Source of the DNA: Priapulus caudatus
Taxonomy: Eukaryota > Priapulida > Priapulimorpha > Priapulimorphida > Priapulidae
DNA length: 23,371 nt
Direction of reading: 5' to 3'
NCBI RefSeq assembly: GCF_000485595.1
Contig: NW_014577073.1
Coordinates: 45,283 to 68,653, forward strand
The notes beneath the pieces were generated by a model. That model had not been told where the DNA came from, did no database searches, and saw only the letters and a list, made by a program, of their open reading frames with translations. Made by a program: the position numbers and the translations under genes. Positions 9,714 to 20,400 of the stretch are shown one piece after another; the stretch's first letter is position 1; each line of letters starts with the position of its first letter.

Positions 9714-9845
9714 CGAAGCCCACGCTGCATGCGAGGCCGCCGCGGCATGGCGCGAGAACAGTAACTCAGAATAGACATACACATAACCAACGCGGCGTAG
9801 GGGAGGGAGTAGCGAAGAGAGCGGCCACAAGGCTATGCGGGACAG

Positions 9846-9958
9846 ATCAAGTGGCCGCAGTCGGACAAAGTAAGCAATTAAGGGTCACCATTGATACCCG
9901 TTGACGCTATTAGCGACGCAAAAGCTAAAGTCAACGTCGACTCGCATCAAGTGGCCGC
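9846..9958 (+). repeat. Pair of 13-bp direct repeats 100 bp apart
   Basis: ATCAAGTGGCCGC at 9846-9858 and again at 9946-9958. The sequence between the copies does not continue the similarity, so this is not an ordinary tandem array. Confidence 0.8.
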
Positions 9959-10201
9959 TCGGCGCAACATGTGTACATGATTGCGCCGATAGAAATTTCG
10001 AGGTGAGTAGAGTTTTCCGTCACTGTTTGATCGGCGGGGTAAGGTTTCGTTACAAAGCCGACAAAGACGAGCGTAGTGCGCGCCCTGCCTTCTCAGCTCG
10101 GCGGCAGATGCAATCTCGCGGTGTGCCGGCCGCGGCCATATTTGTTTGCAGCCTGACCGCGGTCCAGACTAGCTCGACATTGACTTCAACGGCATGTCAA
10201 A

Positions 10202-10203
<2 letters not shown>

Positions 10204-10258
<55 letters not shown>
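10204..10258. repeat. (AG)27 microsatellite
   Basis: A pure AG run of 55 bases. It produces an (ER)n protein in the plus frame, which is an artefact of the repeat. Confidence 0.97.
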
Positions 10259-10259
<1 letters not shown>

Positions 10260-10313
10260 GGACGAACGAACGGGCGGTAAGGCGGGCGAACGAACGGACG
10301 AACGAACGGATGG
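10259..10313. repeat. Imperfect GAAC/GGAC tetranucleotide repeat
   Basis: Directly after the AG run come interrupted copies of GACGGACGAACGAACG. The join of the two simple repeats forms one compound microsatellite. Confidence 0.8.
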
Positions 10314-10650
10314 ACATATTTATTCTAGTCTTTCTAGTCTAGTCTTGCTTAGTCATCTTCAATTAAGAATTTACATTACGACATACATCACTGCAATTGT
10401 GTGCATTAATTCCCAAAGCGTTGCTGCCACAAACTACGGCTAGCAGGTAACGTCACAATATTAGAGTTCTAATGACGAGTGCAGAACTCTATGGTGCAAG
10501 CTAGTTAGATGTTTATTTCACCACCAGTTGTTCACAACAATAACCGAATCCAATAATAAAATAGTAACTACCAAACGCAAAACCATAGTTACGGGATAGA
10601 TCGGACCATGTTTGCAGGCAAATAAAAAATGTTTGGAACAAGGGCGGCGC
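10314..10650. other. Intergenic, no gene seen
   Basis: AT-rich unique sequence between two microsatellites, with a few TCTAGTCT copies near 10323-10345. No coding signal was recognised. Confidence 0.55.
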
Positions 10651-10677
10651 TATATATATATATATATATATATATAT
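10651..10677. repeat. (TA)13 microsatellite
   Basis: Twenty-seven bases of pure alternating T and A, flanked by GGCGGCGC on the left. Confidence 0.95.
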
Positions 10678-11070
10678 GTTAACTATGCGGCGCACGCGTA
10701 CGATAGCTGAAGAGCGAACGCAACATGTGCGCGCGTGTTTCAGGCTACCGTACGCAGCGGTCGGCGGTAACGCCGGACGTGCAGACGATACAACTGTGCA
10801 CTCGCTGCCGCTTCCGCCGCCCCGCTCTTCCCCTCCCGCATCCACACCGCGCCTGCTGAGCTCTCGTTGCTAGTTGCAAGGCAAAGGTTAATTCGAACTG
10901 TCTGTCTGCCAATCGGGCCGCGTTCGCGTCTTCGGACACGTGTAAAAACAGAGCATTCTTACGGCGAATACTTGTATCCTGTGCGAGCACGACTGAGACG
11001 GATAGTGGATAGGTGCATGTACAGTGACGTTATTATAATTAGGCCGCACGCGTGCGTCCTCATATCCAAT
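10678..11070. other. CpG-rich stretch without a recognised gene
   Basis: GC content and CG dinucleotides rise again here, with short overlapping frames on both strands (65-110 residues). The proline/serine-rich and cysteine/arginine-rich translations are typical of unselected GC-rich DNA. It might be part of the same regulatory domain as the 9680-10200 island, but no motif decides this. Confidence 0.35.
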
Positions 11071-12130
11071 GAAAATCCGATGAACTGAGAGAATTTCTGG
11101 ACGCAGCGTTAATTATAATAGGAAAATGGTGGGATATGTGACTTCGCATATACGTTACTCGAGCACGTGTATTAATATTAATTAATACGATTACACTTTG
11201 GATATGTTAGAGCGAAATATATGTTGCGGGGTCTTAATTGTTCGCTAAGCGAAATATTCGTTAACATTATTACAACATGGTATTTTATGAAGATGGGTTC
11301 CTCAATGCAGTGTCTTTGCGGTGGGATAGAGCGGATTTGTGATTTATACCCTGGCATATAACACACACAGCAATGTAACTCATTAAAATGAGTTATGTTA
11401 CCATCTTTCCATATTGTATTTGTCATCCTTTATAAGAAATGTTATGTCTTCATTAAATAATTTGACCAATATTCAGGAAACCTCTAGTTTGTGTAAGGTT
11501 AATTGGGGTTGCAGTAGTAGGGATTTCTAGACCGAGTACAACCTCATCCAATACTATTTAGCAAACGATATTGGCGCCACCTCTATTTAAAAACAGACCT
11601 AACGCCAGAGAGCCAACCAGTGGAACCAACGCAGAGATAGTGACGGCATTTTGTACCGAAACCCACTCGTGGCGCCATCGTTTGACCGAATAACGGGAAA
11701 ATTCGGGGTAATGTAGTAAAAGATTTGCAGCATGTATAGCAGCGAATTCAGGAAAAAGGTCACAGGAAATGTTGTATTTTCAATCTGGACGGGAGGACCA
11801 CAAGACTGTGGCAGAGTTTCTTTGTGGCGTCGGTTGGAATATTCGTCTTAATCATCAACATTAAAGACAATGAATACACATGTAATGGCACGATATTGTG
11901 TAAGGTGTTTTCGATTTGTACATGTCATGTATTGTCAATGAATGACTGACTTAAATGTATTTCTTTCATTGCCTTACTTTGCTTAAGAAATTGAATAAAT
12001 CTTGTCTTTTTTCACATATGTGTAATGCCATCATATATAAATTGTGTTGTCAATATGTAAAAGGCATATATTGTCAGTTAATAAATGTTTTAAAATTCTT
12101 GTTTACAGAAGAAATTATGGAAGAATTTGG
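11071..12130. other. AT-rich intergenic DNA with an imperfect inverted repeat
   Basis: No recognised gene. The CCAAT-box array begins at the right edge. The only internal structure I can support is the inverted repeat around TGGCGCCA described separately. Confidence 0.55.
11562..11684. repeat. Inverted repeat, 16-bp arms with a 3-base bulge
   Basis: The left arm CAAACGAT-ATT-GGCGCCAC (11562-11580) pairs with the right arm GTGGCGCCATCGTTTG (11669-11684). The two eight-base blocks pair perfectly, with ATT bulged on the left and an 88-base loop. It could be a remnant of a small foldback transposon, but I find no target duplication. Confidence 0.7.
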
Positions 12131-12500
12131 CAATTGACCAATCGTGTGCCTTCTAGCAGCCGACCAATCGTGGGCTTCGTAGCAATTGACCAATCGTGGG
12201 CCTCGTAGCAATCGACCAATCCTGGGCTTCGTAGCAACCGACCAATCGTGGGCCCCCTAGCAGCCGACCAATCGTCGGCATTGTAGCAATCGACCAATCG
12301 TGGGCCTCGTAGCAACTGACCAATCGTGGTCCTCCTAGCAGCCGACCAATCGTAGGTCTCGTAGCAACTGACCAACCGTGGGCCTCGTAGCAGCCGACCA
12401 ATCGTGGGCCTCGTCTCGTAGCAACCGACCAATCATGGGCCTCGTAGCAATCGACCAATCCTGGGCCTCCTAGCAGCAGACCAATCCTGGAGCTCGTAGA
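12131..12500. repeat. 26-bp tandem array of 14 CCAAT-box units
   Basis: The GACCAATC cores start at 12136, 12162, 12188, 12214, 12240, 12266, 12292, 12318, 12344, 12370, 12396, 12427, 12453 and 12479. Spacing is exactly 26 except for one step of 31, caused by a duplicated CTCGT near 12411-12420. The unit is close to GACCAATCGTGGGCC followed by TCGTAGCAACC. Thirteen of the fourteen copies keep CCAAT; the copy at 12370 reads CCAAC. The core with its flanks fits the NF-Y consensus RRCCAATSR in most copies. Minus-strand frames across it are open because three units make 26 codons, and they give a repetitive DWSAAR...PTIGRLL pattern with no known domain. Confidence 0.95.
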
Positions 12501-13660
12501 ATGTTTAGAATTACGCATGAGCAAAATCGCAATGTAACAAATCGAAAAAGTCGAAATTTGGTCTTTGCAATGCCCGGAGCTAGCCGCATGCATACATTCT
12601 AGTTCAGTGCTGAGGATTCGAAGAGGGGGAGGGGTCCCATGCTTGGCTTGCGTTCACTTAGGAAGAGAATTACGTTTTTATGAAATAATTCTAAGTATTC
12701 TTGTAATATTGAAACAGGGTTTGCTCAATTCTGCTCAAACTTTATTGCATTTCTCATGCAGTCACTGAGTGTGTCAGGTTAATTGGAGAGTGAGTCAAAT
12801 TCAACCATGACTCAGCTCGATTTTAAGCAAACGCACGCATGCGAGCGCGCACAATTTTTTTCTGTTTGTGCAAATTAAAAATAGGCTCGTCACGAATGAA
12901 CTGTATATAATTACAGTTCAGTGACCGTGTCCGGCAGTATACATAAATCAGCAGCGTTTAGAGAGAAAATTACACGAAATTACGCCGATGACTTGCAACA
13001 TTTTGTACATCACGGGTGCAAAAATGTTATAACCTAAAAACGTCCAGCCACCTGGTGGTAATCCACCGTACTAACATGTCGTGGGCATGTGCGTGTGCTC
13101 GTGACTTGTATGTATGCGAGTATGTGTACGCGCACGCGCGTGTATGTGCATGTCAGTGTACGCATAAGTTTGTTAGCGTGTGGGTGTATGAAAAGAGGAA
13201 AACTACAACAATTACTGTCTTCCAATCACAAATAATATAGTATCAACTTAATATATAAAATTAATATATCAACTTAATATATATGTAATCGACTACTAAA
13301 TACTCAGCTATTGAAAATAGTTCTATTTTGGGTAGATGCCGCAAGAATGATATCAATTATTAAATTATGCTATTGTGTCTCTCACTTTAACATAGATTAA
13401 AATGATCGCCATATTAATTCCCATTATTTTTCATAGAAATTTTTTTGACGCAGGTCCGCACTCGGAGAACAAAATGCCCCCACTATGTTTTGTATTTAAT
13501 CGTTTAAATTAATTAAATTAGTTATTTGTATGTAATAAATATATCACTTTCAAGTAGTTTTAAAAACAAGCAATTATGTCCATGTTATTTACCAGAAATG
13601 AATATTAGTTATGCGATAAATCCACCGTTTAATATCAGTAAAAGAAAGCATGTATGGTAT
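12501..13660. other. Intergenic, no recognised gene; minor repeats
   Basis: A perfect 9-bp hairpin with a 6-base loop lies at 12897-12920 (TGAACTGTA and TACAGTTCA). A 34-bp alternating purine-pyrimidine run occupies 13120-13153. Two direct copies of ATCAACTTAATATAT lie at 13242-13256 and 13268-13282. The rest is AT-rich unique sequence with no coding signal. Confidence 0.55.
13120..13153. repeat. Short alternating purine-pyrimidine tract
   Basis: Perfect alternation over 34 bp, with CGCGCACGCGCGTG at its centre and TG-rich ends. It is the third of this kind in the window. Confidence 0.8.
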
Positions 13661-13814
13661 GTTGACCGACTACTAGAGAGACTAAGAAAGGGGGAGAGAA
13701 TCGCGTGAGAAAGACGACTAGGGAGAGTGCAAGAGAGTGTTAAGGAACGAAAGAGAGAATGAGAGTGTGAGAGAGATAGAAAGAGAGCGACAGACATACA
13801 GACAGAGAGGGAGC

Positions 13815-13856
<42 letters not shown>

Positions 13857-13975
13857 ACGCCGAGAGTACGAAGCAAAGAGAGAGAGAGAGAGAGAGAGAG
13901 AAGAGAAGAGGAGAGAAGAGAGAAGAGAGAGAGTCGAGGAGAGCGAAGAAAGAAAGACGATATAGAGATAGAAGA
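13661..13975. repeat. Long purine-rich (GA)n tract
   Basis: Around 300 bases of mostly A and G on the plus strand. It includes uninterrupted GA at 13819-13852 and AG at 13877-13901, then GAAGAGAAGAG variants. Open frames on both strands here encode only Arg/Glu or Ser/Leu repeats. It grades into GATA/TATA-like sequence up to about 14040. Confidence 0.93.
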
Positions 13976-14360
13976 TATATATATTAGATAATCAAATAAA
14001 TAGTATATAGATAAAGAATAGATAAACATAGATAGATATGTGATTAATATTGAAACATGTATAATAAATATATCTTGATTAAGATACATTGTTTTATACG
14101 TCCTGCCCGACTGCGGGTTGTCGTTTTGGTTCATGTGAGAGGGTGGGTGGGCATTGGCTGGGGATAGACGCGTGGATAGGATAGGCGAATGACCCGCGTT
14201 TCAGACACTCGCCTTAGTCAAGTCCTATGTACCTGTGCGGTGTGACTCTATCTTTAAGCCCTATGATTACCATGAGGCCAGCACGCCTCATTAGCGCCTT
14301 CCTCTCCGATATACCCGTCACCCTCCCTCACCCGTGACCGCGCTCGCGAGGGATAAGCCC
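13976..14360. other. Transition region without a recognised gene
   Basis: After a GATA-like stretch (13976-14060) comes unique sequence of mixed composition, including a GGGTGGGTGGGC word near 14142. From about this point the sequence loses the clean character of the left part of the window. Confidence 0.5.
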
Positions 14361-14750
14361 GCGCGTAATAAGATTCTAGTTTTAGAAAGAATGAGACAAC
14401 CATGACTACTAAGGATATAGATACGTAAGATGAGTAGCGATAAAATAAAAATGTATAGTTCCGTTATAGTATATGTAGCAATTGACCGTATCGATAGATG
14501 TTATCGATAATAAGAAGTTAAATCCATACTACGTAGATAATTAGATAGTATAAGATATATAATCTTAGAAAATCTAGAACATAAGTAGGGCGAGCTAGAG
14601 TACAAGTATCAAAACCATCTGATAGAAACTTCCTTTATGAAACTCGACCGATATCTATCTTAATCGGACTTTTAGAAGAGAAATAAAACCACAGTAATTC
14701 GGCCTTGTCAGTTACGTCAAAATCGTAGTAAGGTTGCCGAGCCTAAGAAT
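14361..14750. other. TAG/GATA-rich degenerate sequence, no gene seen
   Basis: Many TAGATA, TAGTAT and ATCGATA words with irregular spacing, probably a decayed or noisily read simple repeat. Stops are frequent in every frame. Confidence 0.45.
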
Positions 14751-16180
14751 TAGTGACTTTGAAGAGGTAATGACAGGGCGCATAGCGTAGTTTATGATCA
14801 GTAAGTTGAGTGCTACAGAGACATGTTCAAATTATCCAACTAATTCTGACGGATCATATTCGACTCATCATTAATTCCTACCAGTAATAACCTACAAATT
14901 TATATCAATACCCAATGGCCCGAGCAAAGTAGTAATCTTGTAGTTTAGGGTCAGCATAGGAGGAGTATTAGTTCCTTGGATGAAAGACTAAGTGAGGAGT
15001 GAGTCGTAGCAATATAGTATAATGTGAACTAGGGTTGGAGGGCGCATACGCATATTGAAACAACCTATTTGGAAGCTACTTGTCCACTCCCATTCTCACT
15101 CTGTACATGCCTGCAGTATAAGACTACCTATACCCGCATATAAACTAGACATCTCATGATTTATAGGTTTAGAGAATCGAGTAAGGGGCCAGTAGAGAGA
15201 GAGTAAAAGGAGACGAGAGATGATAGATGCGTAGTAAGAAGATGAGGACAAAGCAAGAGAGAGAAGAGAGAAGAGAGGAGGGAGTGATTAGAAAGAGGCA
15301 AAGTACGAGAGAGAAAAGCTTAGAAAGGAACTGATCGGCGTACGTACCCCACGAAGCTCTAAATCTATCTGGCCTGACAGAAAATAGGCGATAGTAGAGG
15401 TCTCAGCTAGAATTAAAGTTGACAGGTAGAGGCGCTACGCGAAAAAAAATTATGAACTAGGGTCTGAGCAATAACAACTTAAAAGTATCTTCTCCCAATG
15501 CTCAATCTTAAAGGCCGCAGGAGTATAAGTAGAGCATTCCAGATTAGTTCTGTGTAAGTAAGGGCGTGCTAGCATAGTATGGACAATTAGGGTCGGGGGG
15601 GGTCAAGCAGTACAACCTTGAAGACTCTCTCCCACGCCATCTTACAGCCTGCAGTGATAACCGTATAGCGTCGCGTATATAGTTTCGTGACATAGTGTGG
15701 CGCTAGCCTCTAGTTAAGACATGTATTCGGGTGCTGAGCATACAACCTTGAAAACTTCCTCCCCAGCTCATCTTACGACCGCAGGAGTAACGTAGTAGGG
15801 CCGTAGATTATTTGTTGACAAAGAAGGGTCAAATATATGGGTGATCTTAGACGGTTGGTTATAGACAAGTTTAAGGGAGAGCCTTAGACCGTTATACGGC
15901 TATTGTATGTGCCAGTAAGGCTATAGACTAAGCGAACTAGCGTATATTTTGTGGACAGTAAGGAGTGCCTACAAGTTGTGACAGTAACACCTACATACCT
16001 TATATATTAGATGTAATTCGTATGAGTTGACAACAATTACAAGATCTAAGTAATTGATGGTATATAATAGATTTACGACCATCGAAGTATTATCACCTAG
16101 AGTTGTCGACAAGAGGTAAGTGGAGAGTGTGCAGCAATGCGGTAATTTGATGACAGTAAGAGAAGGCGCTGCTCGCGTAA
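14751..16180. repeat. Degenerate composite satellite, left block
   Basis: Diverged copies of the same family as the right-hand block. CTTGAAGACTCTC followed by CATCTTACAGCCTGCAGTGA occurs near 15616-15660, and CTTGAAAACTTCC followed by CTCATCTTACGACCGCAGGA near 15750-15788. Weaker copies lie near 15060-15125 and 15470-15530. GACAGTA and GGCGCTAGC words recur between them. A noisy GA tract (about 15190-15325) interrupts the block. No coding frame of 60 residues exists here. Confidence 0.65.
15190..15325. repeat. Noisy GA-rich tract
   Basis: Purine-rich sequence with AGAGAGAGT, GAGAGAGAAGAGAGAAGAG and similar words, broken by single-base changes. It resembles the 13661-13975 tract but is much less regular. 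Confidence 0.7.
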
Positions 16181-18270
16181 GTCGTTCATTGCACCACGGA
16201 GCACAGAGTTGAAGTGGCCTCCAAGCCGCTAAGCGTAATTGTGTTACGAGCTCAGCAGGCGCTATGACGCCGCGCCTGAGTCGCTGTACTGAACAAGAAA
16301 GTAATTTGGGAGACGAAGCAACACTAGCCAGTAACCCAAGATCGAATACAGTTCATAGATCGGGTCATATGACGAAATAGACAGCCATCTAGACCAAGGC
16401 TAGATATGAAGCTATAGAATCGATGGCCCTCAGCTTGTGCGTGTAAATAACCGTCGATTAAATGCAACTAAGACCCCTTAACTTCACGCCTGATAGCCCC
16501 TCCTCTGCACCATCTTCCACCTCACCCAGTCTCTCTCGCGCACAATGTGCAAACGATAACCGTCTGTCTGTCGCCATAATGTCAGTAATAATTGCCGCAA
16601 GTCTCCCACCTCGCACACTCTAAGTGAGGAAATATAAATTAGCCTCGTAATTAATAGTCACATACTTATACGTTGGTCATTCATTCCAGTATACAATGCT
16701 GAGCCTGCGCTTCAGTAACAATCACCTTAATAGGCCCCGGTTGTGTTAATTTCTACAACAATTATAAATCAACATGCATTGAAATATTCGCTATAATAGG
16801 GAATAATACGTGTGTGTGTTTAGCTCACTGACTAGATTTCTAAAGTGCTGCGGATGCTAAATCACGGCGGCACGCTCATAGTCATATTGAGACAAGTGTC
16901 AGGTCTGCGGCTGGCGTTATCAGTACTAGCATTATACGCTCAACCTTAACACTATTGACACGACGAACCTTTGCTCCCTCCTAGTCCGCCTGAGCAGCCT
17001 GCTCACTTCGCGAATACTAAACGCCGCCCTCGACGCATTGACTGTAAACCCGTAAGGTAGATGCGAGCCGCGACTAAATCAAGGGTCTATGCTTTATGGT
17101 GCACATTCAGTTTTATAAGGTCGATTTTCTAGACAAAGGACCAGCTGCTAACCACATACTCAGCCGTTTAGTGCTGGAGCCCCCAGTAGGTAGGCGCTCT
17201 GAAATAGCCCAGTTCTATGGACAAGTTCAGGAGGACGGCACCACCCTTGTTACATTCGATTGGCGACAGTAGCGCTCCATCCCAGTTGAACGACTATAGT
17301 TCTTGCATCAATCATGAAGTATGGGGGTCTTACGGACGCGCATAACAACGCATCTTTTTTGGTATGCACGTGGTGTAGGCAGGCGCACAGCTGACTTTCT
17401 AGAGTTTCTACGTGATACAAGGGAGTTCAAGGTAAGGAGCGCTAGGCAGCGTGCGGTAAGCGTATCGTTCACAGTATGGACAGTCTAGCATCGACTGGCT
17501 TTCGGACTTTTAGCCTGAGAACATGTAATAAACATAACCCGTCGGGAATAATTAACTTTCGCCACGTTATCATCATGCGCAGCACTACGCATACAATCAT
17601 GAGCTTTCGTGAGCAGGAGTGAAATACCCTGACAGTGAGCAGTTGAGAGACGAGCTAGTATAATTCTATGGCTTAGTTTAAACTGGAACTGCGCAGTGAG
17701 TCATCAAGACAATTTCATAGGGTTTAGTTATCAAAGTCATAATCGCAAAGAATAGAAAAAGGAATCAAGCTATAATATATTCGTATATCATTGAGACAGA
17801 TGTGATATAATTTACACTAAGTAATGACGATTATAGTCGTGGGTGGCATCTATGTCACAAGTATTATCGCATCACAACACGCACTTAGAAATCACTTCAG
17901 GAACAGTGCCGATGGAACAGAAGCACGATGCTAGCCTCCGCTCTGTGCGATGCGCGTCCCCCAAAGGCCAGAAGTTAATCTTAACGTCGCAACTGCAAGT
18001 AGCGTAAACCTGGGTAAGTCGATAAGGGCCGTCTAGATAATTGAGGAAGTGAACTCATCAAGTCAATAAGCTAACGGCGCTAAAAAAGCCAAATCACTTA
18101 AAATGCGGTGAAACAGTTGTATGGGGCTGGACGTCCTTAAAAAAGTACCACGTATGTTATCCTTACGAAACCTTTGAAATGGAACCGTCGCCAATAATCC
18201 TCCGACCAGCAAGTATAGCCTCGAAAAAGTTATCCGTCCGTTAAAACCGACGGAGCGTCCAGTAAGTACT
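16181..18270. other. Mostly unique sequence between satellite blocks, no gene recognised
   Basis: Only scattered satellite-like words are seen (GACAGTAGCGCTCCATCCC near 17264). There is no open frame of 60 residues on either strand. I see no RNA gene. Whether this is real unique DNA or a badly resolved part of the satellite cannot be told by eye. Confidence 0.4.
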
Positions 18271-20180
18271 TAGACTGATGTAATAAGCGTCACTCCCGCT
18301 TAGATTGACTTATTACAGTAAGAAGAGAGGTTGCTTAAAAAAGCTGAGGTTTGAGTTTATGACAGTAGGTGGGTGCTAGCAGTAACAACCTTGCGAATGT
18401 ATACTCACTTCTTTCACAATTATCCTAAGCTCATCTTACTAGCCGTGCAGTTGAATAAGAATAGTGATCCGCTAGATTAGTTTGTATTGAATCAGGAGGC
18501 ATAGGAAGCTTGCTCCTAGCAAGTAATTTATAACAAGTAGTCGCAGTGCACGCCATACGAACTCGATAGAGCGAAGACTATCGCTCTCGTACAAGCTCAT
18601 CGCTTACAGGTAGCGGCAACGTTGGAAAACAATTACCAAAATTTCGTCTAGATAGTTGTAACACGTGTAAGGCAAGTGCTAGCAATAGTAATGTGACAAA
18701 AAATAGGAAGAGGCAGGTAAGTAGCAGTACCAAGACCTATGAAGATCTTAGCATTTTATCAAAGCATCCCGTCCCCAAGTCTTAGAAATCTTCAAGCCCA
18801 TACAAGGCTAAGTGATAAACTGTATAGTCCGGGTCCCGCTAGATTCAGTTATTGTCTAGACAGTAAGGGGGGGGGGCTCTAAACGATATTTGTTATGACA
18901 GTAGTTTTCTTAGCACTAAACATACGCTAAGACGCTCCATCCCCAATAGTCTCATATACAGCCTGCAGTGATAATCGTAGTACGCTCTCGCTATGAATTA
19001 TGTTTGTGACAGTAAGGCGGCGACCTAGCTTAGTTTAGAAAGTAGTTGGTGCAGCATTACAGACCTGACCGACTTCCTCTCGCCACTTCATCTTACAGGC
19101 CTGCAGTGAGTAACGTTCAGGCGCTAGATCATGTTGGACAGTAGGGGGGTCTACGTTATATCTAAGCAATATCGTAAGGCGGTAGCGAGTTTGTGACATG
19201 TAGGTTGGGCGCTAGCATATGTGGAACAGTATAGCCACAATCTGTGTGCAGCGAGTAGAAGCTCTATCGGTATTAGTAGACAATAGGTGCTAAACTAGTT
19301 GTGACATGTAAGCGGGTTGACTACGTATTGTGACAGTAGGTTGTAAGCAGCAAGTCGTAAGTTTGCGAAATCAGTAGGAGATCTAGGCGAAATTTTGACT
19401 AGGAGATACTCTAGCCCGCTACCTAGTTGACAGTAGGAATGCTCCCTAGAACAAATATCAACAACTTTGCAAAAACCGATGCCCTCCCTACAGTCTCATT
19501 CTATACAAGTTACCTGTAACAAATAACAATCTTACTCCGTACATAAGCTAGATTTAGTTTGTGACAGATAGTGGGTCCGCTAGCATAGTACGTGACAGGA
19601 GGGCGCTATCAGTAAACCTTGGAAACTCCTCTCAGTCCATCACTAACAGCCTCATGAGTAACGTATTAGGGCACTGCAATATAGTTTGTGACAGTTAGGT
19701 GAGCGCAGACAAAGAGTTGTGACAGTATGTAGCGCTAGTCGTAGTTGTGTGACAGTAGGGAGGCGCAACCGAAGTTCGTGCACAGTAGGCAGATGCTCTA
19801 TGCGGATGTTGTGAACAGTTAGTAGCCGCTAGCGTTTGTGACAGTAGGCAGCGCTAGCATAGATTGTGACAGTAGTCAGGCCACGCCTAGCTGCTAGGTT
19901 TTGACAGTAGGTTGCAGGGCTCTACTGTAGTTTTCGGGACAGTATTGGGGCTCTAGCGTACTTTGTGACATAGGGGAGCTCTAGCAGTATTTGTGACAGA
20001 GGCAGGCGATAGCCTACCGTTGGACAGTAAGAGCCGCAAGCGTATTTGCTGACAGTAGCGAGAGGTCCTAGCGACTTTGACAGATGGTGCTAGGCGTAGT
20101 TTGCTGACAGTAGGCAGGCCTAGCAGTAGTTTGTGACAGTAGGATCGCTAGCCCGTATTTGAGCAGTAGCGAGGCGCTCC
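18271..20180. repeat. Degenerate composite satellite, right block (28-30 bp unit with a nested ~95 bp unit)
   Basis: The short unit is close to TTTGTGACAGTAGGCAG then GCGCTAGCGTAG. Clear copies of the GACAGTAG core are at 18361, 19332, 19429, 19751, 19840, 19868, 19903, 20051, 20106 and 20135; neighbouring cores are 28, 29 or 35 bp apart. The long unit, flanked by halves of the short one, reads AACCTTGAAAACTCCTC, CTCATCTTACAGCCTGCAG, TGAGTAACGTAGTAGG. It recurs near 18385, 18930, 19065, 19465 and 19612. Copies differ by many single-base insertions and deletions. TAG and TGA inside the unit explain the absence of open frames. Confidence 0.8.
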
Positions 20181-20400
20181 GCTAGACTTCATCGGCACGA
20201 CTGAAAAGTGGGTGAAGAGGAAGGGGTAGGACGGAGGAGGGGAGGAGGAGGGGCCGTGAGGGTGTCTGTGTTACGTACTGTTTTTGTGTTGTTTTTGATG
20301 TGCGCGAAGAGTACGTGTGTCGTGCTGCAGGTGGCGTGTGTCGCGCGGAGAGTGCGTGTGTGTGCGTGTGCATTGTTAGTGTCTCAGAGATAGAATTTCC
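20181..20400. repeat. G-rich purine tract followed by TG-rich simple sequence
   Basis: Positions 20209-20262 contain several G3-G4 runs separated by 6-12 bases, which could form a weak G-quadruplex on the plus strand. Positions 20262-20380 are rich in GTGTGT and GCGTGTG. The overlapping short frames here (61-66 residues) are products of this composition. Confidence 0.6.

Larger units (their letters stand above)
9680..10200. promoter_or_regulatory. GC/CpG-rich island with CRE and paired 13-bp repeat, possible regulatory element
   Basis: The stretch is clearly richer in CpG than its surroundings. It contains a full palindromic CRE, TGACGTCA, at 9706-9713. The 13-mer ATCAAGTGGCCGC occurs twice in the same orientation, at 9846-9858 and 9946-9958, exactly 100 bp apart. 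TCAAGTGG resembles the NK-2/tinman-class homeodomain site. No credible exon is seen: the 180-residue plus-strand frame at 9901-10443 runs straight through the GA microsatellite. Promoter or enhancer function is inferred from motifs only. Confidence 0.3.

Noticed and set aside
9901-10443. 180-residue plus-strand frame, the longest apparent protein in the window
   Set aside because: About a quarter of it is the translated (AG)27 microsatellite and tetranucleotide repeat. The rest matches nothing known and has no good start context.
12115-12593. Minus-strand frames of 105 and 146 residues with a 26-residue repeat
   Set aside because: The openness follows from three 26-bp units making 26 codons with no stop. 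A 5-base duplication at about 12411-12420 shifts the frame between the two, and no domain is recognisable.
13718-14134. Serine/leucine-rich 138-residue minus-strand frame and the Arg/Glu frame opposite it
   Set aside because: Both are direct translations of the GA/CT tract.
14751-20180. CRISPR-like array, because of a repeating 28-30 bp unit
   Set aside because: There are no constant repeats separated by unique spacers: the whole unit repeats, with indels. The setting is animal nuclear DNA, and there are no cas genes.
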